Part shown: in pieces, positions 1 to 5,568 of the stretch | Numbering within the stretch: the stretch's first letter is position 1 | Layout of the letters: the number at the start of each line of letters is the position of its first letter | Origin: Candidatus Neomicrothrix sp. UBA4742 | GTDB lineage: Bacteria > Actinomycetota > Acidimicrobiia > Acidimicrobiales > Acidimicrobilacustridaceae | DNA length: 9,228 bases | Assembly: GCA_002403895.1 (NCBI GenBank) | Contig: DHIQ01000084.1 | Location: forward strand, 14,504-23,731 | Direction: 5' to 3' | Made by a program: the position numbers and the translations under genes | The notes under the pieces: model-generated | The model's input: the letters and a program-made list of their open reading frames with translations, nothing else | Told to the model about the DNA's origin: nothing | Databases searched by the model: none

Positions 1-1
1 G

Positions 2-934
2 GTCACCGCCCGCCACGCCGCCGCCAGCAGCCGAACCGCAGCCGGGCTCGCCCGCCCGACCCGCTGGGCCATCGTGGCTTCGGCCGAGGCCCACTCCTCG
101 ATCGCCTCGACCGCGCGGGTCATGGACATCGAGGTGATCGACGTGGCGGTGGACGAGCGGGGACGTCTCACCGGCGATGCCCTCCGAGCCACCGTTGATG
201 CCCTCTCCCTCGATCGGGTCGATGGCCTGTTCGCCGTCGTGGCCACGGCCGGCACCACCAACGCCGGCATCGTCGACGATCTCGAAGGGGTGGCGGCGAT
301 GGCCGACGAGCGGAGCCTGTGGTTCCACGTGGACGGGGCCTATGGCGGCGCGGCACTGGCCGCCTCGAGCGCCCGATCGCTCTTCGCCGGCATCGAGCGG
401 GCCGACTCGCTCGTGATCGACCCCCACAAATGGTTGTTCACACCGTTCGACTGCGCCGCGCTGCTCTACCGGCGACCCGAGCTGGCCAAGGCCGCCCACA
501 CCCAGGAGGCGGCCTACCTCGACGTGCTCCGTGATGGCGCCGGCCCCGACGAGTGGAATCCGAGCGACTATGCCTACCACCTGAGCCGCCGGGCTCGAGG
601 CCTCCCGTTGTGGTTCTCGTTGGCCACGCACGGCACCGACGCCTACTGCCAGGCGGTCGAGGCCAGCCTCCAGGTCACCCGGGCCGGGGCCGAGCTCATC
701 GAGGGGCTCGACCACGTCGAGTTGGTGATGGAGCCGATGCTGTCGGTCCTGCTCTTCCGCCGGCTCGGCTGGGAAGCGCCCGACTACAAGCGATGGAGCG
801 ATGCCGCTCTGGCCAGCGGGCTCACCCTCACCGTCCCCACCTCGTGGGAGGGCGAAACCGTGCTGCGCTTCTGCATCGTCAACCCGCGCACGACCGTCGA
901 CGATCTGGCCGAGATCCTCACCACCCTGGCCTGA
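2..934 (+). CDS. Group II pyridoxal-phosphate-dependent amino-acid decarboxylase, 3' part only
   Basis: The open frame runs in from the left edge, so the N-terminus is missing; an internal GTG at 74 is not the true start. The visible part matches the fold-type I group II decarboxylases (aromatic amino acid, glutamate or diaminobutyrate decarboxylases). Visible motifs are AEAHSSI (His expected to stack on the PLP ring), VATAGTTNAGIVDDL, WFHVDGAYGG (Asp expected to pair with the pyridine nitrogen) and DPHKWLF, whose Lys (codon 428-430) should form the Schiff base with PLP. The C-terminus, with VLRFCIVNPRTT followed by a short helix, is also typical. The expected activity is decarboxylation of an amino acid to an amine and CO2 in the cytoplasm. 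The substrate cannot be told, because selectivity determinants lie partly in the missing region. It is convergent with the next gene across 25 bp. Family assignment is secure; substrate is open. Confidence 0.93.
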   Translation, partial: VTARHAAASSRTAAGLARPTRWAIVASAEAHSSIASTARVMDIEVIDVAVDERGRLTGDALRATVDALSLDRVDGLFAVVATAGTTNAGIVDDLEGVAAMADERSLWFHVDGAYGGAALAASSARSLFAGIERADSLVIDPHKWLFTPFDCAALLYRRPELAKAAHTQEAAYLDVLRDGAGPDEWNPSDYAYHLSRRARGLPLWFSLATHGTDAYCQAVEASLQVTRAGAELIEGLDHVELVMEPMLSVLLFRRLGWEAPDYKRWSDAALASGLTLTVPTSWEGETVLRFCIVNPRTTVDDLAEILTTLA

Positions 935-941
935 CCACCGG

Positions 942-958
942 CGCTGCCTTCGGCTGCG
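942..958. terminator. Weak hairpin between convergent genes
   Basis: The 25-bp gap between the decarboxylase stop and the stop of the minus-strand Nfu-type gene holds CGC-T-GCC, loop TTC, GGC-T-GCG: six base pairs around one T-T mismatch. There is no T tract on either side. Its place between two converging genes fits a bidirectional terminator, but the stem is short and could be chance in such GC-rich DNA. Confidence 0.3.
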
Positions 959-959
959 G

Positions 960-1286
960 TCAGTCGGTTCCAGCACCTTCGGGGATGACGACCTCGACAC
1001 CCTCGCGGTAGAAGGTGAACAGCTCCTCGATCAGCTCGCGCAGGCCGGCGCTCGACGCGCCCTCGGCCAGATCGACGGTGATGATGTTGGAGAACACGGT
1101 GACGCCGGCGATGCCGCCGTGGACGAACAAGCGGCGGGCCAGCTCCGCCGAGGGTGTGGGGCCGATGGCATCCTCAGGGCTGGAGAACCGCTCAATCCCC
1201 ATGCCGGTGATGCTGCGATTGATCTCGAACCGCACGATGCCGGGAGTGGCGGCGGCCTTTTCGATGACGGTGACGGGCTGTCCCAT
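960..1286 (-). CDS. Stand-alone Nfu/NifU N-terminal-domain protein
   Basis: This 108-residue protein resembles the Nfu_N domain of iron-sulfur cluster scaffold/carrier proteins. Residues 17-35 form a strand pair ending in ERFSSPEDA. Residues 45-72 carry the typical pattern of small residues, a helix (AELARRLF), then GGIAGVTVFSNIITV. Residues 80-93 form a final helix. Canonical Nfu proteins continue into a C-terminal domain with a CxxC cluster ligand; here the protein ends soon after the N-terminal domain and has no cysteine at all, so it cannot itself bind a cluster through Cys. It may help dock or deliver to client proteins, but that is inference. The ATG at 1286 is the first usable start, lies 13 bp after the stop of the upstream membrane-protein gene, and is preceded by only a weak purine stretch (GGAGTTAGG). 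The close spacing suggests co-transcription and coupled translation. Confidence 0.75.
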   Translation of the reverse strand: MGQPVTVIEKAAATPGIVRFEINRSITGMGIERFSSPEDAIGPTPSAELARRLFVHGGIAGVTVFSNIITVDLAEGASSAGLRELIEELFTFYREGVEVVIPEGAGTD

Positions 1287-1299
1287 GGCGGCGGTGAGC

Positions 1300-1734
1300 C
1301 TAACTCCGCGCCGCGGGCTGGAGGGATTCCTCGGCCGGCGTGGAGGCCGACGCCGTGCGCCACACCCAGACCGCCAGGACGACGGAAATCACTCCGAGCA
1401 TGGCATGGACCACCTTGAAGCCGACGACGTGGTCGGCCACCACGATCATGGGCACCCGGACCACCCACACCGCCACCGTCCACCCGGCGAAGGCCCGCAG
1501 GACGCCCACCTCGATCGGGGTACGGGCCCGCGACCACGAGCGGGCCACGATGGCGATGCCAGCCACTGCCAAGGCCACGAAGGTGAGCGAGAGACCCCCG
1601 CTGAACGCCTTCCCCCCGATGCTGAGGGCGGGGTCGCCGAGCGCGTTGGAGATCCGGGTACCCCACACGTAGAGCGACCACACGACGAGGGCGACGACGG
1701 GCCAGGTGCCCCGGCGGGGGGAGGTTCGAGCCAT
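1300..1734 (-). CDS. Four-helix membrane protein of unknown function
   Basis: This 144-residue protein has about four hydrophobic segments, near residues 11-26, 45-65, 80-100 and 107-126, with a short basic N-terminus (MARTSPRR) and a polar, Ala/Ser-rich C-terminal tail. Polar motifs next to the helices, GTRISN (25-30) and ADHVVGFKVVH (100-110), look constrained and could line a cofactor or interaction site, but I do not recognise an enzymatic signature. It resembles small actinobacterial integral membrane proteins lacking assigned roles. The ATG at 1734 has no clear Shine-Dalgarno, but a TACCCT -10-like box ends 6 nt before it, which suggests a leaderless message. It is the first gene of a likely two-gene unit with the Nfu-N-type protein and is divergent from the acyl-CoA dehydrogenase. 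Confidence 0.7.
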   Translation of the reverse strand: MARTSPRRGTWPVVALVVWSLYVWGTRISNALGDPALSIGGKAFSGGLSLTFVALAVAGIAIVARSWSRARTPIEVGVLRAFAGWTVAVWVVRVPMIVVADHVVGFKVVHAMLGVISVVLAVWVWRTASASTPAEESLQPAARS

Positions 1735-1740
1735 GCCCGC

Positions 1741-1746
1741 AGGGTA
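1741..1746 (-). promoter_or_regulatory. Putative leaderless -10 box of the membrane-protein gene
   Basis: On the minus strand TACCCT is followed by six bases and then the ATG at 1734. This places the expected transcription start at or within a base of the start codon, as in leaderless actinobacterial messages. No good -35 is visible; its expected place falls inside the inverted repeat at 1763-1779. Confidence 0.4.
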
Positions 1747-1762
1747 CCCAGGGCCTCACGTG

Positions 1763-1779
1763 GGCACCGAATCGGTGCC
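1763..1779. promoter_or_regulatory. Perfect 17-bp inverted repeat, possible operator
   Basis: GGCACCGAATCGGTGCC has eight-base arms around a single central base. It sits about 17-33 bp upstream of the TACCCT box of the minus-strand membrane-protein gene, where a -35 element would lie, so a dimeric regulator bound here could control that promoter. The regulator is unknown. An 11-bp direct repeat begins at its right edge. Confidence 0.45.
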
Positions 1780-1802
1780 GACTCGTTGCCGACTCGTTGC
1801 CG
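1777..1802. repeat. 11-bp tandem direct repeat
   Basis: GCCGACTCGTT occurs twice head to tail (1777-1787 and 1788-1798) and the first four bases of a third copy follow. It lies in the non-coding divergent region and overlaps the right edge of the inverted repeat. Function is not evident: it could be iterated regulator half-sites at one helical turn (11 bp), or slippage. Confidence 0.6.
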
Positions 1803-1888
1803 TCCCGGTCCTCTGTTCTCGAAGGAGCAGCCCGGCTACCGCTCCGGGGCGTCGCCCGGAGTGGGCACCGGGGGCTCGTTCCGGGTAC

Positions 1889-1906
1889 CTTGACCGTTCA
1901 GTCAAG
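1889..1906. promoter_or_regulatory. TetR-type inverted repeat upstream of the acyl-CoA dehydrogenase
   Basis: CTTGACCGTTCAGTCAAG has six-base perfect arms (CTTGAC/GTCAAG) around a six-base, partly symmetric centre. A TANNNT match, TACCTT, lies at 1886-1891, so the palindrome would cover the -10/start region of the dehydrogenase promoter, a usual place for repression. Operators of TetR-family regulators of fatty-acid and acyl-CoA catabolism often have the form TTGAC-N-GTCAA; assignment to that family is inference, since no regulator gene is in the window. Confidence 0.5.
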
Positions 1907-1954
1907 TTTCTGGGGCGCGTTCGGTGACGGCGCCCCGTAGATCACGAGCATCCC

Positions 1955-1960
1955 GGGGGA
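1955..1960 (+). promoter_or_regulatory. Ribosome binding site of the acyl-CoA dehydrogenase
   Basis: GGGGGA lies four bases before the ATG at 1965. The spacing is slightly short but supports this start, which also gives the usual protein length. Confidence 0.5.
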
Positions 1961-1964
1961 TCCC

Positions 1965-3227
1965 ATGCCGGACATCACCATCGACGAGTTCCGCGACGAG
2001 GTCGTCAGCTTCCTCGATGCCAACGCCGCCAAGCGCGAGGCGGAGCAGAAGTTCGTCTGGGGTGAGGGCGACGACGACGTTGCCCTGTTCCAAGAGGTCA
2101 CACCCGAGAACGAGCTGGCCGACCTGGCCAAGGCCCAGGACTGGCGAGCCAAGCGCTTCGACGCCGGGGTGGGCTACATCTCCGGACCGTCAGAGTACGG
2201 CGGGCGCGAACTGCCCGCGGCCTATGACCGCCTCTACGGCCAGCTCGAGGCCCGCTACCAGACGCCGAACCAGAGTTTCTTCGGCATCGGCCTGGGGATG
2301 GTCGCCCCCACCATCGCGGCCCACGCCACGCCCGAGGTGAAAGACGCCTACCTGCGCAAGATGTACCGGGGCGACATCGTGGGCTGCCAGCTGTTCAGCG
2401 AGCCCGGCGCCGGCTCCGACCTGGCCAGCCTGCAGACCAAGGCCGAGCGCGACGGCGACGAGTGGCTCATCACCGGTCAGAAGGTGTGGACCTCGGGCGC
2501 TCAGTACAGCGATATCGGCGAGATCATCTGCCGCACCGATCCTGACCTGCCCAAGCACAAGGGTCTCACGGGGTTCGTCGTCGACATGAAGGCTCCCGGG
2601 GTCGAGATCCGGCCGTTGCGCCAGATGACCGGCGGCGCCTCGTTCAACGAGGTGTTCTTCACCGAGGTCCGGGTGCCCGACAACCACCGCCTGGGCGACG
2701 TCAACCAGGGGTGGACCGTGGCACTCACCACCCTCATGAACGAGCGGGCCTCGATCGGGGCCGGCTCCGGTGGCGGTGGTGGACTGGCCGATGTGACGCG
2801 CCTGGCCGAGCTGTGCCGGCATCTCGGCGTGCTCGATGATCCCATCGTCCGCCAGAAGATGATGGACGTCTACATCAACTTCCAGGTGGCGAAGTACACG
2901 AACCAGCGGGCGCTGGACAAGATCAAGCAGGGCCAGCTTCCCGGTCCCGAGATGTCGATCGCCAAGTTGTCGCTCACCAACAACCTATGGCGCACCGCCA
3001 ACTTCGTAACCGACGTGTTGGGTCCCCGGGCCATCGCCGACACCGGCGAGTGGGGCACCTACGCCTGGTCCCAGTTGCTGCTGGGTGTGCCCGGCCTGAA
3101 GGTGGCGGGCGGCACCGACGAGGTCATGAAGAACATCGTGGGCGAGCGGGTGCTCGGCCTCCCCAAGGACACCGGCATCGACTCCACCACGGCCTTCAAA
3201 GATCTAATGGTGAATGAGAACAACTAG
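1965..3227 (+). CDS. Acyl-CoA dehydrogenase
   Basis: This 420-residue protein has the usual length and order of the acyl-CoA dehydrogenase family: an N-terminal helical domain (about 1-135), a beta domain with the FAD-contacting LFSEPGAGSD (143-152) and GQKVWTSGA (171-179), and a C-terminal helical domain ending in GGTDEVMKN and IVGERVLGLP. It should oxidise an acyl-CoA to the trans-2-enoyl-CoA, passing electrons through FAD to electron transfer flavoprotein, in the cytoplasm. At the position where medium-chain enzymes carry the catalytic Glu (the E of YEGT), this protein has Gly (AGGTDEV, 381-387). E260 in LMNERASIG sits where isovaleryl- and long-chain-type enzymes carry their base, so it is the likely catalytic residue. 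A Gly-rich loop (265-273) follows. The substrate is not inferable. It stands alone on its strand, with a palindrome upstream suggesting repression by an acyl-CoA-responsive regulator. Confidence 0.95.
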   Translation: MPDITIDEFRDEVVSFLDANAAKREAEQKFVWGEGDDDVALFQEVTPENELADLAKAQDWRAKRFDAGVGYISGPSEYGGRELPAAYDRLYGQLEARYQTPNQSFFGIGLGMVAPTIAAHATPEVKDAYLRKMYRGDIVGCQLFSEPGAGSDLASLQTKAERDGDEWLITGQKVWTSGAQYSDIGEIICRTDPDLPKHKGLTGFVVDMKAPGVEIRPLRQMTGGASFNEVFFTEVRVPDNHRLGDVNQGWTVALTTLMNERASIGAGSGGGGGLADVTRLAELCRHLGVLDDPIVRQKMMDVYINFQVAKYTNQRALDKIKQGQLPGPEMSIAKLSLTNNLWRTANFVTDVLGPRAIADTGEWGTYAWSQLLLGVPGLKVAGGTDEVMKNIVGERVLGLPKDTGIDSTTAFKDLMVNENN

Positions 3228-3257
3228 CATGGCCCTCCGGTCGGCAAGCCTCCCTGC

Positions 3258-3271
3258 GGGCGGCTTCGCCC
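3258..3271. terminator. Short GC hairpin between convergent genes
   Basis: GGGCG-GCTT-CGCCC forms a five-pair stem with a four-base loop, 31 bp after the dehydrogenase stop and before the rnhB stop. No T tract follows on either strand, so this is a weak candidate for a shared terminator. The rest of the 91-bp gap (3228-3318) shows no gene. Confidence 0.35.
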
Positions 3272-3318
3272 ATCCGGGTGCCATCTCGCTCGCTGCTCCG
3301 GCTGGCGCCTGCGCAGCC

Positions 3319-4035
3319 TCAGAAAAAGGTCGGCGGGGGCTCGGGGTCGGGCTCCCAGCCGATGGGGTGGACGCGGGGGATGCCGGTCCAAGGGAGCTTG
3401 TCCATGAAGACCCACGAGCGGCGGTGGATCGACGTCGGCCCCATGCCCTGCAGGGCGATTTTGTGGCGGGGGCAGGGATAGCCCTTGTTCCGTTCGAAGT
3501 CGTAGCCGGGGTAGTGCTCGGCCTCGGCCCGCATGATCCGGTCCCGGGTCACCTTGGCCAGGATCGACGCCGCCGAGATCGACAGGCAGGTGGCGTCACC
3601 CTTCACGATGCGTCGCGTGTTGCCCGTGCCCACGAAATCCCACGACCCGTCGATGAGCACCTGGTCAGGAACCACACCGAGCCCGTCGATGGCACGCCGG
3701 GCAGCCAGCTTCTGGGCCGCCGACATGCCTAGCTCGTCACACTCCACCTGGCTGGCGTGGCCCACCGCCCAAGCCACGCACCAGTCCCCCACCCGAGCGA
3801 ACAGCGCTTCGCGTTCGGCCTCGGTCAGCATCTTCGAGTCTCGGATCTTGTAGACCCGCCGGTCCCGGGGGACGACGGCGGCGCCCACACTCAGGGGACC
3901 GGCCCACGAGCCACGACCGACCTCGTCCACCCCGACGACCAGCTCGTGGCCGGCAGCCCACAGCTCGCGCTCGACGTGCAGTCCCGGTGCTCGGGCCTTG
4001 AGCGTGCGGCGCAGCTTGGGCGCAGTGGGAGCCAC
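3319..4035 (-). CDS. rnhB: Ribonuclease HII
   Basis: This 238-residue enzyme cuts the RNA strand of RNA-DNA hybrids and nicks 5' of single ribonucleotides embedded in DNA, starting ribonucleotide excision repair in the cytoplasm. The metal-binding acidic set is complete: D37 and E38 in VGVDEVGRG, D129 in VLIDGSWDF, and D147 in KGDATCLSISAASILAKVTRD. The type 2 features also include NKGYPCPRH and GPTSIHRRSW near the C-terminus. An N-terminal stretch of about 30 basic and Ala-rich residues precedes the catalytic core, and the tail is Pro-rich, ending PPPTFF. The start is GTG at 4035. It has no Shine-Dalgarno, but a TAGGGT -10-like box lies eight bases before it, so leaderless translation is likely. 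It is divergent from the serine-repeat gene across 42 bp and convergent with the dehydrogenase. Confidence 0.95.
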   Translation of the reverse strand: MAPTAPKLRRTLKARAPGLHVERELWAAGHELVVGVDEVGRGSWAGPLSVGAAVVPRDRRVYKIRDSKMLTEAEREALFARVGDWCVAWAVGHASQVECDELGMSAAQKLAARRAIDGLGVVPDQVLIDGSWDFVGTGNTRRIVKGDATCLSISAASILAKVTRDRIMRAEAEHYPGYDFERNKGYPCPRHKIALQGMGPTSIHRRSWVFMDKLPWTGIPRVHPIGWEPDPEPPPTFF

Positions 4036-4080
4036 GAGGACCGACCCTACCGCCCGTCCATTGCTACGGTCGGTGTCGTG
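4033..4080. promoter_or_regulatory. Mirror-symmetric divergent leaderless promoter region
   Basis: The 42-bp spacer between two divergent GTG starts is nearly symmetric. CACGA (4033-4037) and ACCGACC (4040-4046) on the left are matched by GGTCGGT (4068-4074) and TCGTG (4076-4080) on the right, and the outer arms include both start codons. Each side has a TANNNT box near its GTG: TAGGGT (minus, 4049 to 4044, eight bases before the rnhB GTG) and TACGGT (plus, 4065-4070, seven bases before the GTG at 4078). This is seen in the sequence; promoter activity and shared control are inferred. Confidence 0.45.
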
Positions 4081-4533
4081 CCATTCGCCCGGAGGGCCCC
4101 CGCCCGGTTCATGGAGTACCTGCCCACCATCGCCCTTCCCCGCACCGGGAACGGCCCGACCAGGTTGGTCACCGCACCGCGGGCGTTGCGGACCTGGTCG
4201 CGGCGGGCGGCGCTGCGGTCCGTGTCGTCGTGGCGGGCGCCGTCGTCAGTGGGCTCGTACCGCTCGGTGGGTTCCATCGTCTCGGCCGGTTCGCTGTTCT
4301 CGGTGGGGTCGTTCCTCTCGGTCGGATCAGTGGGGTCACTGCTCTCGGTGGGATCGGCCGGCTCGATCCTGTCCATCGGCTCCAGCGGCTCGGTCCTGTC
4401 CATCGGGGCCTCGGGCGGATTTCTCCAACTCGGGTCGGACCGACGGTCACGCCACCCTCACGTGGACCACGAGCCCGTTCCGCTCCCCGCCCCGGCACCC
4501 ATCCGATCCGTACGGTCGATCCACCCCAACTAG
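4078..4533 (+). CDS. Serine-step repeat protein of unknown function
   Basis: This is a predicted 151-residue protein. After a basic N-terminal region (residues 1-56, with many Arg), serine occurs at every third position from residue 57 to 108 without a break (18 serines), then the pattern decays (A111, G114, Q117, S120). The units alternate between Ser-Val/Ile/Ala-Gly and Ser plus two hydrophobic residues, for example SVGSLLSVG. The first units are six residues long and later ones nine. Such a three-residue period suggests stacked short beta-strands, but the fold is unknown. Residues 121-151 are Pro/Arg/His-rich and less convincing. The minus strand also reads through as an Asp/Glu-Pro-rich repeat with the same wobble positions. 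I favour the plus strand because hydrophobic character is kept there (I, L, F, V) while the opposing residues change chemistry (N, S, R, T). The start is GTG at 4078, leaderless after TACGGT; ATG at 4111 is an alternative. No function is claimed. Confidence 0.5.
   Translation: MPFARRAPARFMEYLPTIALPRTGNGPTRLVTAPRALRTWSRRAALRSVSSWRAPSSVGSYRSVGSIVSAGSLFSVGSFLSVGSVGSLLSVGSAGSILSIGSSGSVLSIGASGGFLQLGSDRRSRHPHVDHEPVPLPAPAPIRSVRSIHPN
4246..4437 (+). repeat. Degenerate 9/18-base coding repeat (serine steps)
   Basis: This block encodes residues 57-120 of the serine-step protein. Units such as TCGGTGGG and TCCATCGG recur at 9-, 18- and 27-base spacing with varied third bases, so the repeat is clearer in protein than in DNA. 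Similar arrays can expand or shrink by slippage. Confidence 0.75.
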
Positions 4534-4541
4534 CGCGGCGC

Positions 4542-4558
4542 CGACCTAGCGCAGGTCG
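4542..4558. terminator. Hairpin overlapping the selD stop codon
   Basis: CGACCT-AGCGC-AGGTCG forms a perfect six-pair stem with a five-base loop. It lies at the convergent junction of the serine-repeat gene (stop 4533) and selD (stop 4546-4548) and includes the selD stop. No T tract follows. A bidirectional terminator role is possible but weak. Confidence 0.3.
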
Positions 4559-5568
4559 ACGCCGGCGTCGCCCTCGACCACCTCGCCGATCACGGTGAAG
4601 CCCACCCCCTCCAGCGTGTCCACCACCGCCGGCTCGACCGCGGCCAGCAGGCCTCCCGAGGTCTGGGGGTCGAAGGCCAGGGCCTCCAGCGCCGGATCGG
4701 CCTCGGAGCGAACGTGGCCCTCCAGGTACTGCCGGTTGCGGGCGTCACCACCGGTGCGGGTGCCCGCCTGGGCTGCGGCCGCTGCCCCCGGGTAGAGCGG
4801 CACGAGCGCGGTGTCGATCACCAGTGTGGCCCCGGAGCGTTCCGCCATCTCCCAGCCGTGCCCGGCCAGGCCGAAGCCGGTGACGTCGGTGACGGCGTGG
4901 GTGTCTCGCTCCAGCGCCACCAGCGTCTCGGAGGCAAAGCGGTTGAGCTGACGCATACCGGTGGTGGCCTGGGCCTTCTCGTCGTCCGTGCCGCCGGCCA
5001 GCACGATGCCGGTACCCACCGGCTTCGACAGCACCATCACGTCCCCAGGACGAGCCCCACCCTTGGTCAGGATGCGATCGGGATGGACGAGGCCTTGCAC
5101 GGCCAGGCCGAAGATCGGTTCGTCCGAGCGGATGGTATGCCCGCCTGCCACCGTGCCCCCCGCCTCGGCCACCACCTCGGCGGCGGCACCGAGGATGGCG
5201 GCGATGGCATCGCGAGGCAGCGCCTCAGGGAAGGCGGCCACGTTGATGGCCAGCACCACCCGGCCGCCCATGGCGAACACGTCACTGCAGGCATTGGCGG
5301 CGGCAATGGCCCCGAAGTCGGCGGGGTCGTCGACCAACGGGGGGAAGAAGTCGGTGGTCGACACCAGAGCCACATCGTCGCTGATGCGATACACCGCCGC
5401 GTCGTCGAACGGGGCGAGGCCGACAAGGAGGGCGGCGTCAGGCGAAGAGGTACGCAACGACGCGACCAGCTCACCGAGCAGCGACGCGCCCCATTTGGCG
5501 GCGCACCCCCCGCAGGAGGTCCACTCGGTGAGCTTCAGGTCGGTCGACGCGTTCAGTTGTCCATCCAC
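4546..5568 (-). CDS. selD: Selenophosphate synthetase
   Basis: The product makes monoselenophosphate from selenide and ATP, giving AMP and phosphate; this is the selenium donor for selenocysteine, selenouridine and some other selenium uses. With GTG 5568 as start it has 340 residues, the normal size. C22 and K25 in GGCAAK form the catalytic pair near the N-terminus, with Cys rather than selenocysteine. Following AIRS-type motifs are FDDAAVY (54-60), STTDFFPP (70-77), AANACSDVFAMGG (90-102), GGHTIRSDEPIFGLAVQG (142-159), LSKPVGTGI (180-188) and VTDVTGFGLAGHG (226-238). The same frame is open further upstream, but that part only shadows the binding-protein gene. The GTG start overlaps the preceding gene by 16 bp and has no good Shine-Dalgarno, suggesting translational coupling; a start a few codons later cannot be excluded. 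No selA, selB or tRNA-Sec is in the window. Confidence 0.95.
   Translation of the reverse strand: MDGQLNASTDLKLTEWTSCGGCAAKWGASLLGELVASLRTSSPDAALLVGLAPFDDAAVYRISDDVALVSTTDFFPPLVDDPADFGAIAAANACSDVFAMGGRVVLAINVAAFPEALPRDAIAAILGAAAEVVAEAGGTVAGGHTIRSDEPIFGLAVQGLVHPDRILTKGGARPGDVMVLSKPVGTGIVLAGGTDDEKAQATTGMRQLNRFASETLVALERDTHAVTDVTGFGLAGHGWEMAERSGATLVIDTALVPLYPGAAAAAQAGTRTGGDARNRQYLEGHVRSEADPALEALAFDPQTSGGLLAAVEPAVVDTLEGVGFTVIGEVVEGDAGVDLR

Noticed and set aside
1015..1893. 292-codon open frame on the plus strand across the Nfu-type and membrane-protein genes
   Set aside because: It spans two minus-strand genes and their promoter region, is low in hydrophobic structure and rich in His, Arg and Gly, as expected of a shadow frame.
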